From an uncultured Cohaesibacter sp. (lineage in GTDB: Bacteria > Pseudomonadota > Alphaproteobacteria > Rhizobiales > Cohaesibacteraceae): 64,000 bases of DNA. The notes below the pieces were generated by a model that was not told where the DNA came from, ran no database searches, and was given only the letters and a program-made list of their open reading frames with translations. The first letter of the stretch is position 1. The number at the start of each line of letters is the position of its first letter. This document shows positions 51,330 through 61,295 of this stretch, piece by piece. The stretch spans positions 4,878,408-4,942,407 of the forward strand of contig NZ_OY761553.1 of NCBI RefSeq assembly GCF_963664735.1. The letters run 5' to 3'. A program made the translations under genes and the position numbers.

Positions 51330-52415
51330 ATGGCCGATGATAATGATGATGCAGAAAAGTCGGAAGAGCCCACGCAAAAGCGTCTTGATGACGCGATAAA
51401 AAAGGGTGATGTGGCCAAGAGCCAGGAAGTCTCTGCGTGGTTTTCCATGATGGGAACCGGCTTGGTGATTGCTGCCTTGGGGGGGTATATTGCCAAGGGC
51501 GTTACTGTCAATCTGCGCGGCTTTATTGAGCATTCATGGGAATTGTCGCTCAACGGCTCATTGCTCGCCCAATTGTGGGCAAAAGTCAGCCTTTCCATGC
51601 TTGCCGTCATTATCCTGCCGATGCTCGCCCTTGTTACGGTTGCTGTGATCGGCAATCTGGTTCAGCACAGATTTGTTTTTACGACAGAACCGATTACGCC
51701 CAAGCTTAGCAAAGTAAGCCCGATGAGTGGCTTCAAGCGGTTATTTTCCAAAGAGAGTCTCGTCAACTTCGTTAAGGGATTGCTCAAGCTATCTGTGGTC
51801 TCTTCACTATTCTGGTTCCTGCTCTATCCGGAAAGGGACAAGCTGGATCTTGTTATTGGTCTTGAGCCGGTCAAGCTGCTTGCGCTTGTTCAGAGCTTGG
51901 CCCTCAAGCTGATTATAGGCGTCATCCTGTTCATGACGGTGGTGGCTGGCATTGATTTTCTCTATCAGCGCAATCGCTGGTATGAGAAGCAAAAGATGTC
52001 GTTTCGTGAAATCAAGGAAGAGTTCAAGCAGCAGGAAGGTGACCCGATGGTCAAGGCGAAATTGCGGCAGGTGCGCATGGAGCGCAGTCGCAAGCGCATG
52101 ATGGCTGCCGTGCCCGAGGCTTCTGTCATTCTGACCAACCCGACACATTATTCCGTTGCCTTGAAGTATGATGCCAACAGCATGCGTGCGCCGCTGTGCG
52201 TGGCCAAAGGTGTGGATGACACTGCCATGCGCATTCGCGAAATCGCGCGGGAGCATGATGTGCCGATCGTGGAGAACCCTCCGCTTACACGTGCGCTCTA
52301 TGCAACGGTGGAAATTGATGATGAAGTGCCCGAAGAACACTATAAAGCTGTTGCTGAAGTGATCAGTTACCTCATGAAACTCAAAAAACGATCAAGTTGG
52401 TCTAGCCGCAACTGA
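51330..52415 (+). CDS. flhB: Flagellar export switch protein FlhB
   Basis: Self-cleaving export protein of 361 residues that switches substrate class from rod/hook to filament. It has an acidic/basic N-terminus (SEEPTQKRLDDAIKKGDVAK), four membrane helices and a cytoplasmic domain with the autocleavage motif NPTH at residues 270-273. The linker FREIKEEFKQQEGDPMVKA is conserved. It is the last flagellar gene of this strand; cckA begins 70 bases later without an intervening terminator. Confidence 0.96.
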   Translation: MADDNDDAEKSEEPTQKRLDDAIKKGDVAKSQEVSAWFSMMGTGLVIAALGGYIAKGVTVNLRGFIEHSWELSLNGSLLAQLWAKVSLSMLAVIILPMLALVTVAVIGNLVQHRFVFTTEPITPKLSKVSPMSGFKRLFSKESLVNFVKGLLKLSVVSSLFWFLLYPERDKLDLVIGLEPVKLLALVQSLALKLIIGVILFMTVVAGIDFLYQRNRWYEKQKMSFREIKEEFKQQEGDPMVKAKLRQVRMERSRKRMMAAVPEASVILTNPTHYSVALKYDANSMRAPLCVAKGVDDTAMRIREIAREHDVPIVENPPLTRALYATVEIDDEVPEEHYKAVAEVISYLMKLKKRSSWSSRN

Positions 52416-52484
52416 AGTTTTCGGGCAATTTGAAACGCGACGATTCTATCACTAACGCCGGCAATCAAGGCAGGGAAATACCAG

Positions 52485-55145
52485 ATGGTTAAGCTGACAG
52501 GTCAGGAAAACATGGAACCAGCCATGATCGATCACAGTGAACGATCTGGTAGTATCAAGTGGTTACTATTATTGGCTTTTCTGCTTGTTGCTTCCGCCGT
52601 TTTTCTTGTTGTTTTCAAGGGGCAGACCAGCGGTCAGATCCAGTTGGTCTTTTTGAGCGTGTTAGCCGGGGTCGGAATTCTTGCGCTGCTCGGATTTGCG
52701 GTCGGGCTGATTCAGCTCGGGAATCAGGCTCCAGCTCCCCATTTGACACGGCAATTTGTGGATAGCATGAACGAGGGTATTCTGGTTTGTGATGTCAAAG
52801 ACAGGATTGTTTATGCAAATGCCGGTTACGCCAAGCTGACCGGAGCTCAGGGGTCCGATGCCATTCGATCCATTGAGCTCAGTTTTGCCGGTGAACCGGA
52901 CGCGGCAGAGGCAATCTACCGTTTGTCTGAAGCCGTGCGCGAGGGGCGGCCTGCACTTGAGGAATTCCGCCTTTTCAAGGCACCTTCCGACATGTCGGAG
53001 GATGATGGTGAGTCACAGGCTCGCTGGTATCGCATTCGTGTGCGCAAGATGCATGATGTCGGGGTTAGCGGCAAGGTCGAAGGGCTGCATGTCTGGCAAG
53101 TCTCCGATATCACCCGTGACCGGGAGCGGCAGGAAAATATTTTCCAGGAATTGCAGCTGGCCATCAATTATCTCGATCATGCGCCGGCAGGCTTCTTTTC
53201 TGCCGAACCGGACGGGCGTGTCATCTATATGAACGCCACGCTGGCGGATTGGCTCGGTTATGATTTGGCTCAGTTCGAGCCACGGCAGTTGAACCTTAAT
53301 CAACTGGTGCCAGGTGACGGTACTGCCTTGCTTGAAGCTGCGACCAGTGCGCCGGGTGCTCCGAAAACAGAAATGATCGATCTGGATCTGGTAAAGAGCA
53401 ACGGGCAGAGCTTGCCGGTCCGCTTGATGCATCGTGTGCCGATGGCGTCCGATGGCACACCGGGTGCTTCGCGAACACTGGTGCTCAACCGCAGTCCGGG
53501 AGAAGATATTTCTGAAGAACTTCGAGTTGCCGAAGTCCGTTTTGCCCGCTTCTTTAACAATACGCCAATTGCGATTGCTGCACTCACAGGGGACGGCCGC
53601 GTCCTTAGAACCAATGCTCCATTCGCGCGGCTCTTCCGCGCTGAAGTGCCCGGGGAAAAAGGGGCCGAGATTGCAGCTAACAGTGAGGGGGAAGAGAAAA
53701 CTCCTTCAATCCTCAATCTCGTCGCGGAGAAGGATCGTGGTGGGCTCAAGGAAGCCTTGGAGCAGGCGCTTCAGGGACAGAGTAACATTCTGCCTGTGGA
53801 ATGCGTTCTTGCTGAAGACAAGAACCGTACTGTGCGTTTCTTCCTGTCCGGAGTGGAAGACAGTGAAGGGGACGGCGAGCAGGTCATCGGCTATGCGATT
53901 GAGACCACAGAACAGCGTGCGCTTGAAGAGCAATTCTCTCAGAGCCAGAAAATGCAGGCTGTTGGTCAGTTGGCGGGTGGCGTCGCTCATGACTTCAACA
54001 ACGTGCTGACGGCCATTATCGGTTTTTCCGATTTGCTCCTGACGAGCCATCGCCCTAGTGATCCTGCGTTTCAGGATATTATGAATATCAAACAGAATGC
54101 CAACCGGGCGGCGTCTCTGGTGCGGCAGCTTCTGGCATTCTCTCGTCGCCAAACCCTGCGCCCGCAGGTGCTTGAATTGGGCGATGTTCTGGCGGATCTG
54201 TCGATCTTGCTTGACCGGCTTCTGGGCGAAAAGGTGGATCTTGATCTCGTCCATGGTCGTGATTTGTGGCCGGTTAAGGCCGATCTCAACCAGCTCGAGC
54301 AGGTGATCGTCAATTTGGCGGTTAACGCTCGCGACGCTATGCCAGATGGCGGACATCTGACTATTCAGACGCGTAATCTGTTTGCCAACGAAGCTGCCGA
54401 GATGCCGTATAAGCAGCTAGAAGCTGCGGACTATGTGCTGCTGGAAGTGGTCGATAGCGGCACGGGTATTCCTGCGGATATTCGCGACAAGATCTTCGAG
54501 CCATTCTTCTCAACCAAGGATGTTGGCAAAGGAACGGGCCTTGGTCTTTCCACTGTTTATGGCATCATCAAGCAAACCGGTGGTTTCATATTCCTTGAAA
54601 GTGAAATGGGAGAGGGGACAACCTTCCGCATCTTCCTGCCTCGCTTTGTGGCTGAGGCGAAACCGGCAGTGGATGAGCTGGTCGAGGGCGATGATACTGA
54701 ACAGCAGGCTCAGAAACTGTCTGGGGCAAACGGCAAGGATGATGGTGAAACGCCGCCAGCTGTGACAGACCTTACCGGCAGTGCTACGATCCTGTTGGTC
54801 GAGGACGAGGAAGCTGTGCGGGCCTTTGCCGCCCGAGCCCTGGCTTCTCGTGGTTATCAGGTTTATGAAGCCGGATCCGGGGCTGAGGCGCTTGAGCTCA
54901 TCCATGAAATTGAGGAGCCGCTTGATCTGGTGGTGTCGGATGTTGTCATGCCGGAGATGGATGGCCCGACCATGCTTGGCGAATTGCGCAAGATCAGGCC
55001 GGAATTGAAGGTGATCTTCATGTCAGGTTACGCAGAGGAAGCATTCCGTAAAAATCTGCCTGATAATGAAGAATTCGGCTTCCTGCCGAAGCCGTTTTCG
55101 CTCAAGCAGTTGGCTACCAAGATCAAGGAAATGCTGGATGGCTAA
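52485..55145 (+). CDS. cckA: Cell-cycle hybrid histidine kinase CckA
   Basis: Membrane hybrid kinase of 886 residues that in alphaproteobacteria phosphorylates CtrA and CpdR through ChpT. Two membrane helices lie at about 24-45 and 52-75. Two to three PAS-type domains span about 85-470. The HisKA domain carries [20 protein letters not shown] with phospho-His 502. The ATPase domain has [16 protein letters not shown] and a [13 protein letters not shown]2 box. A receiver domain (about 768-885) has the phospho-Asp 819 in [12 protein letters not shown]. The combination of VAHDFNN-type H-box and fused receiver identifies CckA. Its location behind flhB may tie its expression to the flgB operon. Confidence 0.9.
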   Translation: MVKLTGQENMEPAMIDHSERSGSIKWLLLLAFLLVASAVFLVVFKGQTSGQIQLVFLSVLAGVGILALLGFAVGLIQLGNQAPAPHLTRQFVDSMNEGILVCDVKDRIVYANAGYAKLTGAQGSDAIRSIELSFAGEPDAAEAIYRLSEAVREGRPALEEFRLFKAPSDMSEDDGESQARWYRIRVRKMHDVGVSGKVEGLHVWQVSDITRDRERQENIFQELQLAINYLDHAPAGFFSAEPDGRVIYMNATLADWLGYDLAQFEPRQLNLNQLVPGDGTALLEAATSAPGAPKTEMIDLDLVKSNGQSLPVRLMHRVPMASDGTPGASRTLVLNRSPGEDISEELRVAEVRFARFFNNTPIAIAALTGDGRVLRTNAPFARLFRAEVPGEKGAEIAANSEGEEKTPSILNLVAEKDRGGLKEALEQALQGQSNILPVECVLAEDKNRTVRFFLSGVEDSEGDGEQVIGYAIETTEQRALEEQFSQSQKMQAVGQLAGGVAHDFNNVLTAIIGFSDLLLTSHRPSDPAFQDIMNIKQNANRAASLVRQLLAFSRRQTLRPQVLELGDVLADLSILLDRLLGEKVDLDLVHGRDLWPVKADLNQLEQVIVNLAVNARDAMPDGGHLTIQTRNLFANEAAEMPYKQLEAADYVLLEVVDSGTGIPADIRDKIFEPFFSTKDVGKGTGLGLSTVYGIIKQTGGFIFLESEMGEGTTFRIFLPRFVAEAKPAVDELVEGDDTEQQAQKLSGANGKDDGETPPAVTDLTGSATILLVEDEEAVRAFAARALASRGYQVYEAGSGAEALELIHEIEEPLDLVVSDVVMPEMDGPTMLGELRKIRPELKVIFMSGYAEEAFRKNLPDNEEFGFLPKPFSLKQLATKIKEMLDG

Positions 55146-55198
55146 CGCAGCCTGTGCATGATGCTCGACCCGTCCTTCTGAGGTTGTTAGCTCATAGA

Positions 55199-55230
55199 AA
55201 AGCCCGCCAGGCATATGACTGGCGGGCTTT
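55199..55230. terminator. Bidirectional terminator between cckA and psuG
   Basis: AAAGCCCGCCAG (55199-55210) pairs perfectly with CTGGCGGGCTTT (55219-55230) around an eight-base loop. It serves both convergent genes. Confidence 0.9.
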
Positions 55231-55257
55231 GTCATTCTGCTTTGAAAGCGAATAGTT

Positions 55258-56175
55258 TCAGAGGGCCTTGGCAATTTTTGCTGCCAGACGAGCGTTGTTT
55301 TTCACCAGAGCAATGTTGGTAACAAGGCTGTCGCCGTCAGTCAGATCCTTGATGCGGGAGAGCACGAAGGGGGTTACTTCCTTGCCGGAGACGTGGCGCC
55401 GATTGGCTTCGCTGATTGCTTCGAGAATGAAGGTTTCCATTTCATTGCGCGGAATTTCGTCAGCTTCCGGAACAGGGTTGGCAACGATCATGCCACCCTC
55501 AAGGCCAAGGGCTTTGCGCATTGAGTAAAGGGCAGCAATGTCTTTGGGTTCGTCAAGACGCAATGGGCAGGCGTGGCCACTTTCTCGAGACCAGAAAGCA
55601 GGGAACTCATCGGTTCCAACGCCGACAACCGGTACTCCTAGTGTTTCAAGGACCTCTAGGGTTTTGGCAATGTCGAGCAGTGCTTTTACGCCAGCCGAAA
55701 TGACCATGACCGGCGTTTTGGCCAGCTCCTGAAGGTCGGCGGAAATGTCGAAGCTTTCCTCGGCGCCGCGGTGCACACCGCCAATGCCGCCGGTGGCAAA
55801 GGTGGCAATGCCTGCCAGAGAGGCGCAAATCATCGTTGCGGCAACCGTGGTGGAGCCGCTTTTGCCGCTCACCAGTGCATAGGCCAGATCGGCTCTTGAG
55901 AGCTTCAGTATGTCGTCGCGCTGTGCCAGAGCTTCAACTTGCTGCTCTGTCAGCCCGACATTGATTACACCATCCAGAATGGCGATAGTCGCCGGGCAGG
56001 CGCCTTCCTGACGAATGATGGCCTCAACTTCCAAAGCCGTTGAAACATTTTCAGGATATGGCATGCCGTGGGTGATAATGGTCGATTCCAAAGCCACAAT
56101 GGGAGCGCCAGCGGCGCGGGCTACTGTGACTTCTTGACTGTAGACGATGGGCAAGGTGGATAGGTCAATGCTCAT
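55258..56175 (-). CDS. psuG: Pseudouridine-5'-phosphate glycosidase
   Basis: Cleaves pseudouridine 5'-phosphate to ribose 5-phosphate and uracil. The protein is 305 residues from the Met at 56175 (the frame opens upstream, but homologues begin at this point). Family blocks are VALESTIITHGMPYPEN, then SGKSGSTTVAATM, FATGGIGGVHRGAEESFDIS and SVGVGTDEFPAFW-type sequence (VVGVGTDEFPAFWSRESG). It is downstream of psuK with a 76-base gap, so the pair forms a complete pseudouridine breakdown route. Confidence 0.93.
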   Translation of the reverse strand: MSIDLSTLPIVYSQEVTVARAAGAPIVALESTIITHGMPYPENVSTALEVEAIIRQEGACPATIAILDGVINVGLTEQQVEALAQRDDILKLSRADLAYALVSGKSGSTTVAATMICASLAGIATFATGGIGGVHRGAEESFDISADLQELAKTPVMVISAGVKALLDIAKTLEVLETLGVPVVGVGTDEFPAFWSRESGHACPLRLDEPKDIAALYSMRKALGLEGGMIVANPVPEADEIPRNEMETFILEAISEANRRHVSGKEVTPFVLSRIKDLTDGDSLVTNIALVKNNARLAAKIAKAL

Positions 56176-56251
56176 TATGCTGTGACTTTCTCGTTCGCTG
56201 AAGGGCTTTTCGTTTCTAGCTTGATGGCTAGTCGTGTCGTTCTCGATGTTT

Positions 56252-57184
56252 CTAGCTTTGCGGAATGTCGGCGATACAGGCATCCAGCACAACGCGGTTC
56301 AATATGTCCGGGACAGTTTGTTCACTCATCAGGCTGAGGCTTGCGCCGGCCATGCCATAGTTCAAAGCCTTTTCAAACGGGGCATTGAGCAACAGGGCAT
56401 GCAAAACACAAGCTGTCAGTGTGTCTCCGGCTCCGTTGGATGATTTGACTCGCACGGGAGGGGCTGGCAGAGAGAATGTCTCTTGGTCTTTCCATGCTGT
56501 AAGGCCTGCGTTGCCTTTCGTGATGACACCGGCTCTGACGCCAATTTCCTTGAGGATTTCGGGCAGAGCATCCAACTCGGCAAACTCATCTGCCAGAATG
56601 GCAGCTTCGGCCTGGTTGCAGAAAAGCAGATCGATCTGGGGCAAAATGTCCCGAGCGCGATTTGCTTTGGGGCCGGATACGGCACTTATTGCCAGTTGGT
56701 TTTGGCCTTTATGCTCGGCTAGCGCTTGCAACACGGATGGAGACAGGTTTGTATCTGCAATGATTTTTCCCGGCTTGGGGAAAATGTCGAGGCAACTGAC
56801 CGCTTCATCGGCAGGATACTTGTCATAAATTGCCATGTCGGCAATTGCCGCGATGAGGGAACCATTGACATCCTCAATCGCCGTATAGCTTGCGCTTCGC
56901 TGTTTCTCACTTGTCAAAATGAGCGAAATGTCGATGCCTGCTGCCAGCAATTGCTGTTTGAGCAAGTCGGCATCGTCATCTTTTCCCGAAATCGTCGAGA
57001 GTGCTACATTCCAATTCAGCTTTGCCAGGCATCGGGCGATGTTACCTGCAACACCGCCGACATTTCGGCTCAACGTGCCGGGGTTTGATTGCTCCGGTTC
57101 CAATCTGGCCAGGGAGCGCCCGATCCTGTCTATGTGGGCGCCGCCAATGACTAGAATATCTGGAATTAAAGTTTCGGTGGCCAT
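56252..57184 (-). CDS. psuK: PfkB-family pseudouridine kinase
   Basis: Sugar-kinase-fold enzyme of 310 residues that phosphorylates pseudouridine for PsuG. It has an N-terminal VIGGAHIDRIGRS, the GGVAGNIARCLAKL signature 1, and the ATP-site motif SSNGAGDTLTACVLHALL with the catalytic Asp in GAGD. The assignment to pseudouridine rests on adjacency to psuG and the HIDR element. I start at the ATG at 57184 rather than an in-frame TTG at 57196. Confidence 0.87.
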   Translation of the reverse strand: MATETLIPDILVIGGAHIDRIGRSLARLEPEQSNPGTLSRNVGGVAGNIARCLAKLNWNVALSTISGKDDDADLLKQQLLAAGIDISLILTSEKQRSASYTAIEDVNGSLIAAIADMAIYDKYPADEAVSCLDIFPKPGKIIADTNLSPSVLQALAEHKGQNQLAISAVSGPKANRARDILPQIDLLFCNQAEAAILADEFAELDALPEILKEIGVRAGVITKGNAGLTAWKDQETFSLPAPPVRVKSSNGAGDTLTACVLHALLLNAPFEKALNYGMAGASLSLMSEQTVPDILNRVVLDACIADIPQS

Positions 57185-57270
57185 GCTCTCTACCAACTCA
57201 ATTCAGCTGCTCATGATTGTATCAGACTTGCAGTGAAGGCAAAGTGAGTGCTCGTCTGAGCGTCATAGAA

Positions 57271-57298
57271 AAACCGCCGCTTGGTTAGGCGGCGGTTT
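57271..57298 (-). terminator. Terminator downstream of mmsA
   Basis: AAACCGCCGC (57271-57280) pairs with GCGGCGGTTT (57289-57298) around an eight-base loop, 66 bases after the mmsA stop, with A residues beyond it that read as U in the transcript. Confidence 0.85.
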
Positions 57299-57363
57299 AT
57301 CTCTTACTTGGGGTATAAAGCGATTAGGGGCCGCTTGTAAAGAGGCCAGAAGGCGCGACCTTC

Positions 57364-58866
57364 CTAGTCCATGGCCTTGAAGTTGAATTCGCCGCCTTCC
57401 TTGATGCCGGAGAACCAGCGAGCCGTCACGGTCTTTGTTCTGGTATAGAAGCGGAATGCGTCGGGGCCATATTGGTTGAGGTCGCCGAAGGACGACTTTT
57501 TCCAGCCGCCAAATGTGAAGTAGCTGAGGGGGACCGGGATCGGGAAGTTGATGCCAACCATCCCGACATTGACACGGTGGGCAAAATCGCGGGCTGTGTC
57601 TCCGTCGGCAGTATAGATTGCAGTTCCGTTGCCGTAGGAATTGTCCATAACCACCTGAAGCGCTTCTTCGTAGCTTGATGCGCGCATTTGACAAAGAACA
57701 GGTCCGAAGATTTCCTGCTTGTAGATTTCCATGTCCTCAGTGACATTGTCAAACAGGGTCGGGCCAACGAAGAAGCCTTTCTCATAGCCTTCCAAAGAGA
57801 AGTCGCGGCCATCCACGACAAGCTTTGCGCCCTGTTCGACGCCGCTGTCGATCAATCCCATGATCTTTGCCTTGGCCTGAGCCGTGATCACCGGGCCATA
57901 GTCAATATCTTCCCCTTGGGTATAGGTTCCTACTTTGAGCTTCTTGATGCGGGAAACAAGCTTTTCTGTAAGGATATTGGCGGTTTTCTCACCAACCGGC
58001 AACGCGACAGAAACGGCCATGCAGCGTTCACCTGCTGCGCCATAGCCTGCTCCGATCAGCGCATCTGCGGCCTTGTCGAGATCGGCATCCGGCATGATGA
58101 TCATATGGTTCTTTGCACCGCCAAAGCACTGGGCCCGTTTGCCGTTGGCGGCTGCCCGGCCATAGATATACTGAGCAATCGGTGTGGAGCCGACGAACCC
58201 GATGGCCTGGATGGTTTCATTATCAAGAATGGCATCTACGGTTTCTTTGTCTCCGTTAACAACCTGAAGAACACCGTCTGGCAATCCGGCTTCCTTGAGC
58301 AACTGGGCAAGGCGCAGTGAGGTAGACGGGACGCGCTCGGATGGCTTCAGGATCATTGCGTTGCCGCAGACAAGGGCCGGAGCCATTTGCCAGAGCGGAA
58401 TCATGGCAGGGAAGTTGAAGGGGGCTATGCCTGCAACGACGCCCAGCGGCTGGCGCATGGAATAAAGGTCAATGCCCGGTCCGCCATTGTCGGTAAATTC
58501 GCCTTTGAGTAGGTGTGGTGCTCCCATGCACACCTCCACAACTTCCAGACCGCGCTGAATGTCACCATGGGCATCTGGAAGGGTCTTGCCGTGTTCAAGG
58601 CTGACCAGCTCTGCCAATTCATCCATATGCTCGTTGATCAGGGCTCCAAACTTCATCATGACGCGCGCCCGGCGCTGAGGGTTGGTTGCTGCCCAAGCTG
58701 GCTGTGCTTTGGCTGCAGCCTCTACGGCGGCGCTTAGCTCTTCGGAGGTTGCCAGCGCCACCTTGGCCTGAATTTCACCTGTTGCAGGGTTGTAGATATC
58801 GGCAAAGCGACCAGATGCGCCTGGCACTAAGGAGCCGTTGATATAGTGGCCATATTCACGGGTCAT
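57364..58866 (-). CDS. mmsA: CoA-acylating methylmalonate-semialdehyde dehydrogenase
   Basis: Aldehyde dehydrogenase of 500 residues that converts methylmalonate or malonate semialdehyde to propionyl-CoA or acetyl-CoA in valine, inositol and beta-alanine breakdown. The nucleophile is C282 in GAAGERCMAVS, with oxyanion Asn151 in APFNFPAMIP. The usual ALDH general base Glu is replaced by Asn253 in GGAKNHMIIMPDAD, which is characteristic of the CoA-dependent group. Divergent from a LysR gene that may regulate it. Downstream terminator at 57271. Confidence 0.93.
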   Translation of the reverse strand: MTREYGHYINGSLVPGASGRFADIYNPATGEIQAKVALATSEELSAAVEAAAKAQPAWAATNPQRRARVMMKFGALINEHMDELAELVSLEHGKTLPDAHGDIQRGLEVVEVCMGAPHLLKGEFTDNGGPGIDLYSMRQPLGVVAGIAPFNFPAMIPLWQMAPALVCGNAMILKPSERVPSTSLRLAQLLKEAGLPDGVLQVVNGDKETVDAILDNETIQAIGFVGSTPIAQYIYGRAAANGKRAQCFGGAKNHMIIMPDADLDKAADALIGAGYGAAGERCMAVSVALPVGEKTANILTEKLVSRIKKLKVGTYTQGEDIDYGPVITAQAKAKIMGLIDSGVEQGAKLVVDGRDFSLEGYEKGFFVGPTLFDNVTEDMEIYKQEIFGPVLCQMRASSYEEALQVVMDNSYGNGTAIYTADGDTARDFAHRVNVGMVGINFPIPVPLSYFTFGGWKKSSFGDLNQYGPDAFRFYTRTKTVTARWFSGIKEGGEFNFKAMD

Positions 58867-59003
58867 GAAGACCTCCCAGAGACTGATTGTTGCTATTGTT
58901 GGGATAGTGTCTCAACAAATATTATATATCAAGGCTCGTAAAATCGCATCTGTTGTGCAAATATTAAAGTTATGGTGCGGCTCTAAACGGGAATGGATCC
59001 AAG

Positions 59004-59885
59004 ATGAATTGGGATGATGTGCGGATTTTTCTTGCGGTTGCGCGGGCAGGTCAGATTTTGCAGGCGGCGCGACGTTTGGGGGTGAATCATGCCACGGTGG
59101 CGCGTCGGCTTACTTCGTTGGAAGAAGCATTGCAGGCAAAATTGCTCAAGCGCCATACCTCGGGATGCTCACTCACTCCGGAGGGCGAGAGCTTTTTGCT
59201 GACGGCAGAGCGCATGGAGACAGAAATGCTCGCTGCGCGCGCTCACATCGGTTCAACAGATACCGCTGTTGCTGGCGTGGTACGCATTGGTGCTCCGGAT
59301 GGTTTCGGGGTTACATTTCTGGCTCCGCGCCTTCAACCATTGCTGGAGCTTTATCCTGATTTGACGGTGCAGCTGGTGCCAGTTCCCCGCTCCTTCTCGC
59401 TCGATCGCCGCGAGGCAGATATTGTTATTTCTATGGACAGACCATCGCAAGGGCGACTGGTGGCCAGAAAGCTGGTTGATTACAGTTTGGGTTTTTATGC
59501 TTCGTCCAGCTATATCGAGCGCTTTGGGATGCCCGCCTCGCGTGATGAGCTTAAGAATCACCGCTTGGTCGGTTTTGTGGAAGACCTGATTTACTCTCCT
59601 TCGCTGCATTACAAGGACGAGATGATGAAAGGGCAGCAGTCCCAGTTTGAATGTGCGAGCGCTCTGGGGCAAACCGAAGCGGTCAGAGCTGGGGTCGGTA
59701 TAGGTGTTTTGCATGGATTTATAGCCAGAGAAGACGAAACCCTTGTAGAAATATTACCGGATTTAAAAATTCAACGGGCCTATTGGGCTGTTTATCATGA
59801 AAGCACGCGTCAGTTGAGACGTATCAAAGCAGTTTCCGATTTTATTTATAGGCTTGTCGAGCAAGAGCGCGAGATATTCCGATAG
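59004..59885 (+). CDS. LysR-family transcriptional regulator
   Basis: DNA-binding regulator of 293 residues. The N-terminal winged helix contains FLAVARAGQILQAARRLGVN and HATVARRLTSLEEALQAKL; the effector-binding domain covers about 90-290. It is divergent from mmsA, with a 137-base gap that is AT-rich near 58910-58970, the usual arrangement for a LysR regulator controlling the neighbouring gene. The effector could be an intermediate of valine or inositol breakdown, but this is inferred only from position. Confidence 0.88.
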   Translation: MNWDDVRIFLAVARAGQILQAARRLGVNHATVARRLTSLEEALQAKLLKRHTSGCSLTPEGESFLLTAERMETEMLAARAHIGSTDTAVAGVVRIGAPDGFGVTFLAPRLQPLLELYPDLTVQLVPVPRSFSLDRREADIVISMDRPSQGRLVARKLVDYSLGFYASSSYIERFGMPASRDELKNHRLVGFVEDLIYSPSLHYKDEMMKGQQSQFECASALGQTEAVRAGVGIGVLHGFIAREDETLVEILPDLKIQRAYWAVYHESTRQLRRIKAVSDFIYRLVEQEREIFR

Positions 59886-59950
59886 AGTCTTTCGCTGCTG
59901 CATGTGGCATTATGACCACATCCACTTTAAACTTTTGTAGGTTAATGTGG

Positions 59951-59980
59951 TTGACAATCCAAGGATTTTCCATTCATTAT
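59951..59980 (+). promoter_or_regulatory. Sigma70-type promoter of mbfA
   Basis: TTGACA (59951-59956) and CATTAT (59975-59980) are separated by 18 bases. The start would be near 59987, about 25 bases before the mbfA ATG. The downstream end overlaps the Irr-type palindrome. Confidence 0.6.
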
Positions 59981-59995
59981 TAGAATAATTCTAAT
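59979..59995 (+). promoter_or_regulatory. Irr operator / iron control element upstream of mbfA
   Basis: ATTAGAATAATTCTAAT is a near-perfect 17-base palindrome matching the TTAGAA-N3-TTCTAA form of the iron control element bound by the haem-responsive regulator Irr. It covers the -10 and start region of the mbfA promoter, a position suited to repression under iron limitation. mbfA is a known Irr target in rhizobia. Confidence 0.82.
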
Positions 59996-60011
59996 CTAAG
60001 GTTATTCTCCC

Positions 60012-60995
60012 ATGGTCTTGAGTCTTTTTACCAATAGCAAGCGTTCTTTCTCGACGCTTTCAGAGAAAGAAGTGCTGGCATTGGCTATCTCCTCAGAAGA
60101 GGATGATGCTCGCATTTACAGGGCTTATGCAGAGCATTTGCGTACTGAGTACCCGCAGACGGCTAAGATTTACGAAGATATGGCTCTCGTTGAGGACCAG
60201 CATCGCAGCAATCTTATCGAGATGTATAAGGCCCAGTTCGGAGAGGCAATTCCTCTCATTCGGCGTGAGCATGTTCGCGGTTTTTATGATCGCAAACCTG
60301 ATTGGCTGATGAAGTCTCTATCGCTGGAAAAAATCCGCAACGAAACCATTTCGATGGAGAACCAGTCTGCGCGTTTTTATCGTGCAGCGATTGATCAGGT
60401 CACAAACGCCGATACGCGCAAGTTGCTCGGCGATCTGGCTCTGGCAGAAGAGGGCCATGAGGATATGGCTCGCGATTTACAAGGCGAGCACACTCCTGAC
60501 GATGTGAAAGATGATGAAGCCAGTCATGAGCACAAGCAATTTGTTCTGACTTGGGTGCAGCCCGGCCTTGCTGGTCTTATGGATGGCTCTGTCTCTACAC
60601 TCGCGCCTATCTTTGCCGCCGCTTTTGCAACACAGGATACATGGCAAACATTCCTGATCGGTTTGTCTGCCGCTGTTGGTGCCGGTATTTCCATGGGCTT
60701 TACGGAAGCTGCCCATGATGACGGCAAGATTTCGGGGCGTGGGTCTCCCATCAAACGCGGTATTGCGTCTGGTGTGATGACGATGCTCGGTGGCCTTGGC
60801 CATGCATTGCCTTATTTGATCCCGTTCTTCTGGACTGCGACTTTCATCGCCGTTGTCATCGTCTTCTTCGAGCTTTGGGCGATTGCCTGGATCCAGAACA
60901 AATATATGGAAACGCCGTTCCTGCGCGCAGCCTTTCAGGTCGTGCTTGGTGGAGCGCTGGTGCTGGCTGCCGGTATCCTCATCGGCAGTGGCTGA
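60012..60995 (+). CDS. mbfA: Membrane-bound ferritin / iron exporter MbfA
   Basis: Fusion of an N-terminal ferritin-like (erythrin) domain and a C-terminal VIT1/CCC1-type membrane domain, 327 residues. Ferritin ligands visible are E29/E30, EDQH (E61, H64), E111/E116 and EEGH (E146, H149). From about residue 185 there are five hydrophobic helices, starting TWVQPGLAGLMDGSVSTLAP and including GAGISMGFTEAAHDDG. In Agrobacterium and Bradyrhizobium, MbfA exports iron and protects against peroxide. An Irr-type operator overlaps the promoter. There is no clear ribosome site before the ATG at 60012. Confidence 0.92.
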   Translation: MVLSLFTNSKRSFSTLSEKEVLALAISSEEDDARIYRAYAEHLRTEYPQTAKIYEDMALVEDQHRSNLIEMYKAQFGEAIPLIRREHVRGFYDRKPDWLMKSLSLEKIRNETISMENQSARFYRAAIDQVTNADTRKLLGDLALAEEGHEDMARDLQGEHTPDDVKDDEASHEHKQFVLTWVQPGLAGLMDGSVSTLAPIFAAAFATQDTWQTFLIGLSAAVGAGISMGFTEAAHDDGKISGRGSPIKRGIASGVMTMLGGLGHALPYLIPFFWTATFIAVVIVFFELWAIAWIQNKYMETPFLRAAFQVVLGGALVLAAGILIGSG

Positions 60996-61295
60996 TCTGG
61001 CTTCCTGCTTTCCATGAAAGCCATTCAGGGCCCGTTGCTTGTCTCTTGGTTGAGAAGGAGTGGCGGGCCTTTTTCGTTCGTCAGAGTTGTTGTGGTTCGT
61101 GCGGGATCGCTTGCCAATTCGATTTTGAGAGTTGCCCGCCGTTCAAGCGAAAGTGAAAGGTGGGTGATCAGGATAACGCGAAGGGTTAATTGCCAAATTG
61201 TCGCAGCCTTTGATAGGCTGATGCGACCGTTCCCTAAATTGTGGTGAGGTTGCTCATGGATGAGGCACCTCGGTAACTGTTTCAGGAGAGACAAT
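60996..61295. other. 300-base interval between mbfA and the CBS gene
   Basis: I see no gene that I can support and no strong hairpin. It presumably contains the CBS gene promoter near 61200-61270; AGGAGAG at 61284-61290 is that gene's ribosome site. Confidence 0.5.
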
